Origin: Holdemanella porci
GTDB lineage: Bacteria; Bacillota_I; Bacilli_A; Erysipelotrichales; Erysipelotrichaceae
Assembly (NCBI RefSeq): GCF_019052655.1
Contig: NZ_JAHQVB010000037.1
Span: forward strand, 1-20,142
DNA length: 20,142 nucleotides
Direction of reading: 5' to 3'
Shown: piece after piece, positions 1 through 8,017 of the stretch
Layout of the letters: each line of letters starts with the position of its first letter
How positions within the stretch are numbered: position 1 is the first letter of the stretch
The notes under the pieces: generated by a model
The model's input: only the letters and a program-made list of their open reading frames with translations
Told to the model about the DNA's origin: nothing
The model's database searches: none
Made by a program: the position numbers and the translations under genes

Positions 1-792
1 GATGAAGTATGTGCTGGTGACCAAGGTATTATGTTTGGTTATGCATGTGATGAAAGTGATGAGTATATGCCATTAACAATCTACTATGCACACCTTTTAG
101 CTCGTCAATTGACAAAAGTCAGAAGACAACACCCAGATTTATTAAAACCAGATGGAAAAACACAGGTATCTGTTGAATATGAAAATGATGAAATTAAACG
201 TATCGATACAATCGTCGTTTCTACACAACATAGTGCCAATGTAACACAAGAAGAAATCAAAGAATTGATTATGAATGAGGTCATCAAACCTTGTATTGAT
301 GAAAAATATTTAGATGAAAATACAAAATATTTCATTAATCCATCTGGAAGCTTTGTCGTAGGTGGATCATGGGGAGATTCAGGAACTACAGGACGTAAAA
401 TCGTATGTGACACATATGGTGGACGTGGACGTATTGGAGGAGGATGCTTCTCTAGTAAAGACCCTACGAAAGTAGACCGTAGTGCTGCTTACTATTCTCG
501 TTATGTAGCTAAAAACATTGTTGCGAATGGATTAGCTCGTCGTTGTGAAGTTGAAGTAGCATACGCAATTGGTAAGGCACAACCAGTTTCATTATGTGTA
601 GATACTTTTGGGACAGGTAAATTTGATGATGAAAAACTATTAGAAATCGTTAAGAAAAACTTCAATTTTGAAGTAGGAAATATCATTTCAGAATTGGATT
701 TAAGAAAGCCAGTTTACCACAAAACATCATGCTATGGACATTTTGGTGATCCTCAATTTACTTGGGAAAAAGTAAAAAAAATAGTATGGTAA
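1..792 (+). CDS. metK: S-adenosylmethionine synthetase, 3' part (start lies outside the window)
   Basis: MetK makes SAM from methionine and ATP in the cytoplasm. The reading frame is open from base 1, and the first residues contain the hallmark [11 protein letters not shown] segment. Further on are the glycine-rich [13 protein letters not shown] loop and the [22 protein letters not shown] region (seen as GRGRIGGG and [12 protein letters not shown]), which form the active site, then the TSCYGHFG stretch near the end. Codon choice (more CGT, GCT, GTA) looks like a well-expressed housekeeping gene and differs from the AT-richer genes that follow. The protein stops soon after WEKVKKIVW; from memory of the family, MetK usually carries roughly a dozen more residues after WEKTDK, so the tail may have been replaced when the downstream DNA arrived. 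The stop overlaps the next gene. Identity is secure; the tail truncation is inference. Confidence 0.96.
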   Translation, partial: DEVCAGDQGIMFGYACDESDEYMPLTIYYAHLLARQLTKVRRQHPDLLKPDGKTQVSVEYENDEIKRIDTIVVSTQHSANVTQEEIKELIMNEVIKPCIDEKYLDENTKYFINPSGSFVVGGSWGDSGTTGRKIVCDTYGGRGRIGGGCFSSKDPTKVDRSAAYYSRYVAKNIVANGLARRCEVEVAYAIGKAQPVSLCVDTFGTGKFDDEKLLEIVKKNFNFEVGNIISELDLRKPVYHKTSCYGHFGDPQFTWEKVKKIVW

Positions 793-1994
793 TTTCTAAA
801 AATAGATATGAAACCATTTCAAAACTTCAATTAATAAATGGAGAATATTCAATTTCACATACATCATGTGGGGAATATTTAAATGGGCTATATAAGGTTA
901 GATACCATGATTTGGAAGAAATTGAAAATCAATGTGTTTATGATATTAGTGTTTTAAAAAAAGTGAAACATGAAAATATAGAAATTGGACTAATTAAAAA
1001 GATATATGAACACTATAAAAAAATCTTTTTAAAATATAACATCAGCAACTATGAGATTGAAATTGTTGAGGTAGAAGGGTTTAAAGCTTTTCAAAATGAA
1101 AGAGAAACTTTGATAGAACCTATAAAAAGGTATTCGATTAATTTTTCAGTATATTCTTTAGTTAATACGTTAAACTATGAACGTGGTTTTGGTGGGACAA
1201 TTATAGATAAAATTTTAGATTTGGATAATCAAGTTGAAGAGTTAATCAAAGTTTCATTGACAAAAAGTTCGTACGTAAAAATAGATGGTTATTTTCCTGT
1301 GATTTTTGACAATGAAATGACGGGTTTGTTTGCACACGAAATAGTTGGTCATAATTTAGAAGCAGATATTTGGTATATGAATAAAAAATTGGATGAAAGA
1401 TTTAATCTCGGTGAAAAAGTATCTACATCAGCATTAAATATAGTTGATAATCCTTTGTTAAATACTGAATCTGGAACATATTTATTTGATGACGAAGGGA
1501 ATGCGCCACAATTAACGTACTTAATTAAAAATGGTGTAATAAATCATTTATTAACAAATGAAAAATATTCTAAATTATTTAATATTACAAACACAGGGAA
1601 TGCTAGATCGATATCTACATTTTATAAGCCTATTATTCGAATGAGTAATACATATGTAATGCAAGGGCAATCCGATGTAAAATTGTTATTTTCTTCAATA
1701 CCATATGGATTTTATTTTAAAGGTACAAGAAATAGCAAAGGTGGAATACATCCTTTTATTGAATCCAGAGAAGTATATTTAATAAAAGATGGTAAAATTG
1801 ATAGCTTATTAAATCCTATGAGCATAAGTGAAAATGCTCTATCTCTTTTAAAAAAAGTAAAAATGGTTGGTAATGATTTTGAAATATATGGTGGTGGTAA
1901 AGGAGGATGTGGAAAGTATAACCAGTTCCCTTTACCAGTTAGTTCAGGTGGACCGCATATATTATTAGAAGATGTTTTAATATATAACATATAA
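786..1994 (+). CDS. TldD-type zinc metalloprotease, RiPP cluster (peptidase U62 family)
   Basis: TldD proteins are the active zinc subunits of the TldD/TldE protease, which trims leader peptides (microcin B17 is the known case). Residues 184-189 read HEIVGH followed by LEAD, matching the HExxxH zinc motif and its LEGD-like continuation in TldD. The C-terminal [12 protein letters not shown] segment supplies the conserved Cys (about residue 375) expected as a further ligand. At about 402 residues it is shorter than typical TldD (about 480), mostly in the N-terminal domain. No TldE/PmbA partner is in the window, so it may act alone or as a homodimer. I chose ATG 786, which overlaps the metK stop (ATGGTAA); an upstream TTG at 762 is less likely. 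No good RBS is visible, so translation may be coupled to metK. Likely role: cutting the leader from the precursor at 3405. Confidence 0.85.
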   Translation: MVISKNRYETISKLQLINGEYSISHTSCGEYLNGLYKVRYHDLEEIENQCVYDISVLKKVKHENIEIGLIKKIYEHYKKIFLKYNISNYEIEIVEVEGFKAFQNERETLIEPIKRYSINFSVYSLVNTLNYERGFGGTIIDKILDLDNQVEELIKVSLTKSSYVKIDGYFPVIFDNEMTGLFAHEIVGHNLEADIWYMNKKLDERFNLGEKVSTSALNIVDNPLLNTESGTYLFDDEGNAPQLTYLIKNGVINHLLTNEKYSKLFNITNTGNARSISTFYKPIIRMSNTYVMQGQSDVKLLFSSIPYGFYFKGTRNSKGGIHPFIESREVYLIKDGKIDSLLNPMSISENALSLLKKVKMVGNDFEIYGGGKGGCGKYNQFPLPVSSGGPHILLEDVLIYNI

Positions 1995-2011
1995 AGAAAG
2001 CAAGGTATAGT

Positions 2012-3037
2012 ATGAAAGTATCAGAATTAGATTTTTTCTTGCCTAGTGAGTTATTGGCTAGAGAACCAAGAGAAACTAGAGGGGAAAGTAGAAGCGATTC
2101 AAAATTAATGGTTATGAACCGAAAAACACAAACTATTGAACATAAAAAGTTTAATGATGTAATTGATTATCTAGAAAAAGGAGATGTTCTTGTTTTAAAT
2201 AATAGCAAAGTTATTAACGCTAATCTAATAGGGTGGTTAGGATATAAAGAAAGAAAAATAAAAATTGATTTAGCTGGAATATTGGATAATGGAAATTGGC
2301 AAATATATATTGATGATAATGAAATAAATCCTGGAGATACATGTGAATTTGGTGATGGAATGTTAACGGGAACTTTTGAAAAGATGGAAGAAAATCATGT
2401 ATGGCAAATTAAATTTAATCAAGATAATGTCATTGAATTAGCCAATAAAATTGGGCGCCCAATTATGTCTCCATATGTAAAAAAGCAATATGATTTATCT
2501 TATTATCAGAATGTATATGCTTCAAAAGAAGGATCAGCAGAATTACCATCTGCAGGGCGTCATTTTACGAAAGAATTATTAGAAAAAATTAAGAAAAAAG
2601 GTGTAAGAGTAGTTTATGTTACTTTACATACAGGATTAAGCTCAATGATGGTAACAGAAGATACATTTGAAGAGCATCATATGCATAAAGAATATATTGA
2701 AATAACGAGCGCTGTTGCAAATACAATTAATGAAGCAAGAAAGAATGGGCATAGTATAGTTTGTGTTGGAACAACTGTGGTAAGGACTTTGGAAACCGTT
2801 GCTGATGAACAAGGAAATTTAAAACCGTTCACAGGATATAGTACATTATATATTTATCCGGGATATCATTTTAAGATAGTTGATAAATTTATAACAAACT
2901 TTCATGGGCCTAATACATCTAGAATTGCTATGGCAGCAGCATTTACAGGAAAAGATTTGCTTTTAAAGGGGTATGCAGAGGCTATTCAAAGAAAATATTT
3001 ATTTTATGAATTTGGTGACACTACATTAACGATTTAG
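2012..3037 (+). CDS. Divergent QueA-like SAM ribosyltransferase-isomerase homologue
   Basis: Canonical QueA moves the ribosyl part of SAM onto preQ1 in tRNA to make epoxyqueuosine. This 341-residue protein keeps the family length and framework: MKVSELDFFLP at the N-terminus, VLNNSKVI (about 61-68), EHHMHKEY (221-228), GTTVVRTLE (253-261), IYPGYHFKIVD (281-291) and a TNFH motif (295-298). Several of the most conserved QueA segments are altered: PTAGLHF has become PSAGRHF (179-185), the LHVGxGTF stretch reads LHTGLSSM (205-212), and NFHLPxST reads NFHGPNTS (296-303). It sits 17 bases after the TldD gene and ahead of a PqqD-like gene, with no other queuosine genes nearby. I infer a paralogue that keeps SAM binding but acts on the peptide or another small molecule rather than tRNA. 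It could still be a diverged true QueA. Start at ATG 2012, with AAGG upstream. Confidence 0.85.
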   Translation: MKVSELDFFLPSELLAREPRETRGESRSDSKLMVMNRKTQTIEHKKFNDVIDYLEKGDVLVLNNSKVINANLIGWLGYKERKIKIDLAGILDNGNWQIYIDDNEINPGDTCEFGDGMLTGTFEKMEENHVWQIKFNQDNVIELANKIGRPIMSPYVKKQYDLSYYQNVYASKEGSAELPSAGRHFTKELLEKIKKKGVRVVYVTLHTGLSSMMVTEDTFEEHHMHKEYIEITSAVANTINEARKNGHSIVCVGTTVVRTLETVADEQGNLKPFTGYSTLYIYPGYHFKIVDKFITNFHGPNTSRIAMAAAFTGKDLLLKGYAEAIQRKYLFYEFGDTTLTI

Positions 3038-3055
3038 TAGAAAGAGAGTTTTATA

Positions 3056-3331
3056 ATGGAACGATTTTTTGTGCAAAAAGATGATGTTATGACTTTTCCA
3101 ATTGAAAATGGAGAAGCATTACATAATTTAATAAATGATGAGTATTTTAGTTTAGAGGAAGGATTATCCACGATGATTTGGGATTCTTTGGATGGGAGTA
3201 TTAGTGTTGAAGGTATTATTGATATGATTTCTGATCAATATCAAATGGATAAATCGATTGTTGAAAAGGATACAAAAGATTTTATTAATAATTTATTTGA
3301 AAACGGATTGATAGAACAAATAGATAAATGA
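3056..3331 (+). CDS. PqqD-like RiPP precursor recognition protein
   Basis: This is a stand-alone protein of 91 residues with the size and pattern of PqqD-family RiPP recognition elements, which hold the leader peptide and present it to modifying enzymes such as radical SAM proteins. The visible signature is an LNDEYFSLEEGLSTMIWDSL-type core (here DEYFSLEEG, then MIWDSLDGSISVEGII), followed by a helix and a C-terminal segment, DFINNLFENGLIEQI, that matches the family's final LxxLxxxGLIE helix. A GAAAGAGAG RBS precedes ATG 3056. The gene lies directly before the small precursor gene, the usual place for such a protein. It most likely partners with the radical SAM enzyme at 8018-9107, and perhaps also with the QueA-like protein. 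The family assignment rests on motif reading, not a search. Confidence 0.85.
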   Translation: MERFFVQKDDVMTFPIENGEALHNLINDEYFSLEEGLSTMIWDSLDGSISVEGIIDMISDQYQMDKSIVEKDTKDFINNLFENGLIEQIDK

Positions 3332-3339
3332 TGGTAATT

Positions 3340-3378
3340 ACTGTGTACAGTGATTATAGATGATGTTAACAGTACTGT
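3340..3378. promoter_or_regulatory. Two related palindromes upstream of the precursor gene
   Basis: Between the PqqD-like stop and the precursor RBS are two palindromes that share half-sites: ACTGTGTACAGT (3340-3351) and ACAGTACTGT (3369-3378). Flanking ATTAC and GTAAT also pair, so the whole stretch could fold as RNA. It could be a tandem operator for a dimeric regulator or an mRNA structure that protects or controls the precursor message. No convincing -35/-10 pair was found nearby. Confidence 0.4.
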
Positions 3379-3404
3379 AATAACAAATGAAAGGCGGTGA
3401 AATC

Positions 3405-3497
3405 ATGAAACAGGAATACAAAAGACCTGAAGTCAAAAAAATTGACTTAGTAGCTGATTTAAACGGATTGGCTTTATCTTGTGGATCAAAGATTTAA
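3405..3497 (+). CDS. Probable RiPP precursor peptide (30 residues)
   Basis: This short gene has an excellent RBS (GAAAGGCGGTGA, ending 4 bases before the ATG). The product starts MKQEYKRPEVKKIDL, continues through VADLNG, and ends LALSCGSKI. The charged N-terminal half with a Y-x-x-P-x-V pattern followed by an acidic/hydrophobic stretch resembles leaders of many Firmicutes and Bacteroidetes peptide substrates. The last residues (Ser25, Cys26, Gly27, Ser28, Lys29) would be the modified core. It lies between the recognition-protein gene and the glycosyltransferase gene, and a hairpin follows its stop. Ser and Cys are natural sites for glycosylation or thioether chemistry. That it is the substrate of the locus is inferred from size, position and composition; the gene itself is well supported by RBS and terminator. 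It is too short for ordinary ORF cutoffs. Confidence 0.8.
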   Translation: MKQEYKRPEVKKIDLVADLNGLALSCGSKI

Positions 3498-3513
3498 TAA
3501 AACTATTTATTGG

Positions 3514-3545
3514 AAATGAGTCTTATTAGTCAATAAGGCTCATTT
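3514..3545 (+). terminator. Hairpin after the precursor gene (partial terminator)
   Basis: AAATGAG-T-CTTATT pairs with AATAAG-G-CTCATTT around a 4-base loop (14 pairs including one T-G wobble), starting 16 bases after the precursor stop. The following tract, ATTATATATG, is only partly T-rich, so read-through is likely. This would give much more precursor mRNA than mRNA for the downstream enzymes, as is common in peptide clusters. Confidence 0.75.
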
Positions 3546-3577
3546 ATTATATATGTAATATATTGGAGGTTGATTCA

Positions 3578-4738
3578 ATGAATATATTAGTGATTTCTGC
3601 AGAGTATCCACCATTTTCAGTAGGGGGGATAGCGTTGCATACACATGAAGTGAACAAATCGCTTGTAAAAGAAGGTAATGTTATTTGGACATTAACGTTT
3701 CATGGAGATAGAAATGCAGATAGTATTAATACAACAGTAGAGGATGGTATTAATGTGATAAGAATTCCAAGACCATCATCTACAATAAATGAGTCATATG
3801 AAGATAAATTTATAAATCAAAATGAGCAAATGAAAATTGGAATACATTATTTGATGGATCATATATTTTGTGATTTTAATATGGTTGTTTTACATGGATA
3901 TTTTTTAGGAATATGTGGAATGTACGCATGCGAAAAAATGTCAATTCCATTTGTATATCATGCACATACGCTTTTATCAGACGCTCAACTACATGACAAT
4001 GTTAAAATCTCAGAGACTGAAAGGGAATTATATAGCAAAGCTACGTACGTAATCGCAGTAAGTGGATTTTTAAAAACTGAAATATTAAAAAGATATTCAA
4101 TTGACACTCGAAGAATAAAAGTAATTACAAAAGGTGTTGAACTAAAAAAATATGATAAATATGAAAATAAAACTAATGATACGTATTTTAAAATATTATA
4201 TACAGGGCGAATATCTAGAGAAAAAGGATTTGAAACATTATTAAATGCAATTAGTTTGTCAGTAAAAAAACATAAAAATATTTTGGTTTTCGCTGTAGGG
4301 TTATTTTCCGATGAAGTTTATAGAAAAGAAATTATTGCAATGATAAGAGATAAAGGGTTGCAAAAAAATATAGTATTTTTAGGTTTTAAAGAAGATGACA
4401 AAGTCATACGAGAATATAAAAGTTCGAATATATCCGTCGTTCCAAGCTTTGCTGAAACATTTGGTAAGGTTGCCATTGAATCTATGGCAGCCAGAGTTCC
4501 CGTTATTGTGGCAAATATTGGTGGATTGGGACCAATAGTAAAAGATGGTGAAACTGGATTGAAATTTAAATGTGGAGATGAAGAAGATTTATCAAATAAA
4601 ATTAATCTATTGTATGAATATCCATGTTTATGTAAAAAAATAGCTGATAGTGCATATATGGAAGTTGTTAAAAAGTATCAATGGAAAGATATATTTAAAC
4701 TAACATTAGATATTTATCAAAAAGTTTGTGAGGTGTAA
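3578..4738 (+). CDS. GT4-family glycosyltransferase
   Basis: This is a retaining GT-B glycosyltransferase of about 386 residues that transfers a sugar from a nucleotide sugar. The N-terminal domain begins MNILVISAEYPPFSVGGIALH, with the GG loop seen in GT4 enzymes. The C-terminal domain shows ILYTGRISREKGFETLL and then SFAETFGKVAIESMA, the EX7E donor-binding motif (about Glu293 and Glu301), followed by a GGLGPIVKDGETG loop. No membrane segments are evident. The start is ATG 3578 with TTGGAGG upstream; the in-frame TTG at 3563 is inside the RBS. The gene ends 4 bases before the PIG-L deacetylase start, a pairing known from MshA/MshB (mycothiol) and BshA/BshB (bacillithiol). I infer that it adds an N-acetylated sugar to the peptide or a pathway intermediate, which the next enzyme then deacetylates. 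Confidence 0.9.
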   Translation: MNILVISAEYPPFSVGGIALHTHEVNKSLVKEGNVIWTLTFHGDRNADSINTTVEDGINVIRIPRPSSTINESYEDKFINQNEQMKIGIHYLMDHIFCDFNMVVLHGYFLGICGMYACEKMSIPFVYHAHTLLSDAQLHDNVKISETERELYSKATYVIAVSGFLKTEILKRYSIDTRRIKVITKGVELKKYDKYENKTNDTYFKILYTGRISREKGFETLLNAISLSVKKHKNILVFAVGLFSDEVYRKEIIAMIRDKGLQKNIVFLGFKEDDKVIREYKSSNISVVPSFAETFGKVAIESMAARVPVIVANIGGLGPIVKDGETGLKFKCGDEEDLSNKINLLYEYPCLCKKIADSAYMEVVKKYQWKDIFKLTLDIYQKVCEV

Positions 4739-4742
4739 TAAA

Positions 4743-5423
4743 ATGATAGAAGTAATGGCGGTTGCACCACACCCAGATGATGTAGAATTTGGGTGTGGAG
4801 GAATATTGTTTAAATTGAATAAAGAACAGTACCATATCACTGTGTTATGTAATACTTGTTTTGATATAGTAGATTGTACAGATCAATCTCAAAAAAGGAT
4901 TAGATTGGAAGAACAAAGGGAAGCCTGTGAAGTGTTTAATGCAGATTGTATTTTTTTTGATGCATATAAAAATTTAGATAATATATCAGATATTTTGAGA
5001 AAATTAAAACCAAATTTCATTTTTCTTCCATGGGAGAATGATTTTAATCCTACACATATGCATGTAACTAGTATAATAAAAAAATCAATATTTGAAGCAC
5101 AAAACAATTCAAAATATTACTCAGGATGGATGGTTAATCAATTGGCATATTATGAAACGTTTTCTTCTATTAATTTTAAATCAGAATTTAATGTTGACGT
5201 ATCCGATGTTTTCTCACAAGCATTAATGATATTAAAAAAGCACAAGTACGGATTAAAAAAATTACCTTCGTTATTATATAAATACAAAATAAATCATCAA
5301 AAAAGAGGCATAGAATGTTCAACATTTTATGCAGAAGGTATTATATTTGATAAAACATTTTGGATGGGATGGAAACAAAATTCCTTATTGGGAATTGACC
5401 TTTTATATAGTATGTATAGGTGA
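4743..5423 (+). CDS. PIG-L-type zinc deacetylase (LmbE/BshB-like)
   Basis: PIG-L enzymes remove the acetyl group from N-acetylglucosamine conjugates. Residues 9-20 read PHPDDVEFGCGG, the invariant zinc/active-site motif near the N-terminus. A later DFNPTHMHVTS segment supplies the second metal-binding His region. At 226 residues the length is normal for the family. ATG 4743 follows a GAGGTG RBS that overlaps the end of the glycosyltransferase gene. Coupling to a GT4 enzyme suggests that the pair installs a free amino sugar (such as glucosamine) on the cluster product. The C-terminal half (about 150-226) is not recognisable to me and may shape a pocket for a peptide acceptor. The family assignment is secure; the substrate is inference. 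Confidence 0.88.
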   Translation: MIEVMAVAPHPDDVEFGCGGILFKLNKEQYHITVLCNTCFDIVDCTDQSQKRIRLEEQREACEVFNADCIFFDAYKNLDNISDILRKLKPNFIFLPWENDFNPTHMHVTSIIKKSIFEAQNNSKYYSGWMVNQLAYYETFSSINFKSEFNVDVSDVFSQALMILKKHKYGLKKLPSLLYKYKINHQKRGIECSTFYAEGIIFDKTFWMGWKQNSLLGIDLLYSMYR

Positions 5424-5429
5424 TGATTG

Positions 5430-6419
5430 ATGGAAAACATTATAGAAATTATGAATGTACGGAAAATATACCGCACATATCAGAAAAAGAGTGGGTTAAA
5501 AAATATAATTAAAAATATTATTTATCCTGACTTTAAGGATTTTATAGCTGTGGACGATATGAGTTTTTTTATACGTAAAGGTGATATTGTTGGCTATATT
5601 GGACCAAATGGTGCCGGAAAAAGTACCACAATAAAAATGTTAACAGGAATCTTGATGCCAAATAGTGGAATGATTAAAGTGTTTGGAAAAGATCCTTTAG
5701 AGTACAGAAAGGAAAACTCTAAACATATTGGGGTTGTTTTTGGTCAGAAGAGTCAGCTTTGGTGGGATATTCCAGCTATAGAAAGCTTAGAACTGTTAAA
5801 AGGGATTTATAAAGTTCCAGATTGTGATTTTAAAGATAGAGTAGAAAAATATGCTGATATGCTGCAGGTAAAAGAATTCTTGAATTTACCAGTAAGACAG
5901 ATGAGTTTGGGGCAAAGAATGAAGTGTGATTTAATTGCAGCATTGATACATGATCCATCCATATTGTTTTTAGATGAACCAACTATTGGTTTGGATGTGG
6001 CAACAAAGGATAGGTTAAGAGAATTTATTTTGGAGTTAAATAGAACAAAGAAGGTAACTGTATTTTTGACAACACATGATATGCAGGATGTGGAAAAATT
6101 ATGTAATCGAGTAATTTTAATCAATCATGGGCGAATGTTATATGATGGGGATTTAGAGAGTGTAAAAGAAAAATATATACGATATCGGAATTTAAAAGTT
6201 GTATTTAATAAGACGTATTCTATTGATGAACTAAAGTTTTTAAAAGATTTTCAAGATCTTCGTATACAAAATTTAGATGATAAAACTATGCTGATTCAAT
6301 ACAATTACAAACTTTATTCGGTTACAGATATTGTGAGTTGCTTATTAAAAAATACAGAGGTTGCAGACTTTTCAATCAAGGACCTAGAAATAGAAGATGT
6401 AATTAAAGAGGTATGTTAA
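5430..6419 (+). CDS. ABC-2 type exporter ATP-binding protein
   Basis: This is the cytoplasmic ATPase of an export ABC system, 329 residues from ATG 5430 (RBS AGGTGATG). It shows Walker A GPNGAGKST, a Q-loop at VVFGQKSQLWW, the signature MSLGQRMKCDLIAALIHDP, Walker B SILFLDEPTIGLD and the H-loop TTHDMQDVEKLC, so it is a complete, active-looking NBD. An N-terminal extension (YQKKSGLKNIIKNIIYPDFKDF) before the core, plus a C-terminal tail, resembles the NodI/DrrA-like ATPases that pair with two DUF990 permeases. The two permease genes follow immediately. The likely job is export of the finished modified peptide, or self-protection. The downstream radical SAM gene suggests that the transporter lies within, not beside, the biosynthetic operon. 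Confidence 0.93.
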   Translation: MENIIEIMNVRKIYRTYQKKSGLKNIIKNIIYPDFKDFIAVDDMSFFIRKGDIVGYIGPNGAGKSTTIKMLTGILMPNSGMIKVFGKDPLEYRKENSKHIGVVFGQKSQLWWDIPAIESLELLKGIYKVPDCDFKDRVEKYADMLQVKEFLNLPVRQMSLGQRMKCDLIAALIHDPSILFLDEPTIGLDVATKDRLREFILELNRTKKVTVFLTTHDMQDVEKLCNRVILINHGRMLYDGDLESVKEKYIRYRNLKVVFNKTYSIDELKFLKDFQDLRIQNLDDKTMLIQYNYKLYSVTDIVSCLLKNTEVADFSIKDLEIEDVIKEVC

Positions 6420-6420
6420 T

Positions 6421-7206
6421 ATGTATCGTGTTTTATGTGCTTATTTAAAACAACAATATTCATCTTTAACAGCTTATAAATCTGCTTTTTGCATGACATT
6501 AGTCAATGTGTTTATACGAATCTATGCCTATGCAATGTTATGGATGACATTATATAAGCAGAATGCTTCTTTGTTTGGAAATATTGATCTAAATCAAATG
6601 CTGCTTTATAGTATATTTTCAATTTCTTTATCACAGGCATTTACTTGGTGGGATGGTCCACATATTTATGTGGAAGAAAATATAAAAAATGGAAGAATTA
6701 TATGTGATTTACTCAAGCCAATGGAATTAAAAACACAATTGTTTTTGAGAACTCTTTCTTCAACGGTGGTTAATCTTTGCATTTTCACAATTCCTTCCTT
6801 TTTAATATCAACTTGTTTTTTTAAACTAGAGCTAAATGTGAATATAATTGGAGCTTTAATTACTTTCGTGCTTGGCTTTTTATTGTTGTTCTCAATGAAT
6901 TATATTTTATCTTTAATTTGTTTTTTAAGTCTTGATCTAGAAGGATATCTCTATATTTTTCATGCTCTGATTGCATTTTGTTCAGGACAAGTGGTTCCTT
7001 TATGGTTTTATCCGGATTTTCTTTTGGGAATAATAAACTGGTTACCTTTTAAATATGTATTTTACGAGCCATTGCTTCTTTTTATTCGAAATGGCAATCT
7101 CTGTCAAACCGTTTGTTTTCAAGTGATTTGGATTTTTATATTATCTTTGATTGGACGCTTTATGTGGAAATGCGTATCGAAGAAAATCGTTGTACAAGGA
7201 GGTTAG
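6421..7206 (+). CDS. ABC-2 permease (DUF990-like), first subunit
   Basis: This 261-residue integral membrane protein has about six hydrophobic segments: around residues 20-45, 55-75, 110-135, 140-165, 170-195 and 230-250. It carries the KSAFCMTLVNVFIRIYAY start and the central NGRIICDLLKPME motif typical of the ABC2_membrane_6 (DUF990) family, in which a short N(G)xI..LLxP loop follows the second helix. It begins 1 base after the ATPase stop, so translation is probably coupled. It should pair with the next permease to form the channel driven by the ATPase at 5430-6419. The substrate is not readable from sequence. Confidence 0.88.
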   Translation: MYRVLCAYLKQQYSSLTAYKSAFCMTLVNVFIRIYAYAMLWMTLYKQNASLFGNIDLNQMLLYSIFSISLSQAFTWWDGPHIYVEENIKNGRIICDLLKPMELKTQLFLRTLSSTVVNLCIFTIPSFLISTCFFKLELNVNIIGALITFVLGFLLLFSMNYILSLICFLSLDLEGYLYIFHALIAFCSGQVVPLWFYPDFLLGIINWLPFKYVFYEPLLLFIRNGNLCQTVCFQVIWIFILSLIGRFMWKCVSKKIVVQGG

Positions 7207-7209
7207 GGT

Positions 7210-8001
7210 ATGGAAAGTATTCAACTATATTTTGATCTAATAAAAGCAGGCTTAAAACGATTTGCTGAATATCGTTCAAGTTTTATTGCAGGATTCTTCG
7301 GACTTATCATGATCAACGGTTCTTCTATTCTCTTGATCTGGGTCATGTTGAAAAACTTTCATACACTAAATGAATGGACTTTTTGGCAGATAGTTTTTAA
7401 TTATTGTTTATTCTTATCTTGTTTAGGATTTCATAATACTTTTTTTAGACATATTAGTGATTTAGAGAATCATATTGTGAATGGAACATTTGACCGATTC
7501 CTATTAAGACCGGTGAGCCCTCTTTTACAATTAGCATCTGAAAAAATTAGTATTACAGATTTATGTGATTTCACAACGGGAATGATTGGAGCTTTATTTG
7601 CGGCAAAAATGTTACATATCCAAATTACAGTTGGTTTTATGCTTGGATTTATACTCTCAATTATAAATGGAGTGTATGTATTTACCGCAATTCTTTTTTC
7701 AGTGAGCTGTATATCTTTTTGGACCATGAAATCAAAATCTATTTTATATAGTACAAATGAAATACAGGAAAGTGTACAACACTATCCAATAAGTATATTT
7801 AATAAAGCATTTAAGTTTATTGTTACGGTACTATTACCGTATGGTTTGGTAAATTATTATCCATCTTTAATTCTGTTAAATAAAGTGAATGTGCATTGGG
7901 TGTATGTCATTATGATTGCTTTAGTCGACATGATTTATGGTGTGATAGGAGCCTTTTTATGGCGAAGAGGACTGAAAAGATATAATGGTTCAGGTTCTTA
8001 G
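7210..8001 (+). CDS. ABC-2 permease (DUF990-like), second subunit
   Basis: This is a 263-residue membrane protein with the same layout as its upstream neighbour: about six hydrophobic segments, and NHIVNGTFDRFLLRPVSPL after the second helix, the matching DUF990 loop. It starts 3 bases after the previous stop, with AAGGAGG immediately upstream as a strong RBS. The two permeases are diverged paralogues, as is usual for these ATPase + two-permease cassettes, and most likely form a heterodimeric channel. The radical SAM gene starts 16 bases downstream, so all four genes appear to share a transcript. Confidence 0.88.
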   Translation: MESIQLYFDLIKAGLKRFAEYRSSFIAGFFGLIMINGSSILLIWVMLKNFHTLNEWTFWQIVFNYCLFLSCLGFHNTFFRHISDLENHIVNGTFDRFLLRPVSPLLQLASEKISITDLCDFTTGMIGALFAAKMLHIQITVGFMLGFILSIINGVYVFTAILFSVSCISFWTMKSKSILYSTNEIQESVQHYPISIFNKAFKFIVTVLLPYGLVNYYPSLILLNKVNVHWVYVIMIALVDMIYGVIGAFLWRRGLKRYNGSGS

Positions 8002-8017
8002 AAAGTAGGTGATGAAT

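Noticed and set aside
3514..3545. Riboswitch or attenuator ahead of the glycosyltransferase
   Set aside because: A simple 14-pair hairpin directly after the precursor stop, with no further conserved structure visible, is better explained as a leaky terminator.
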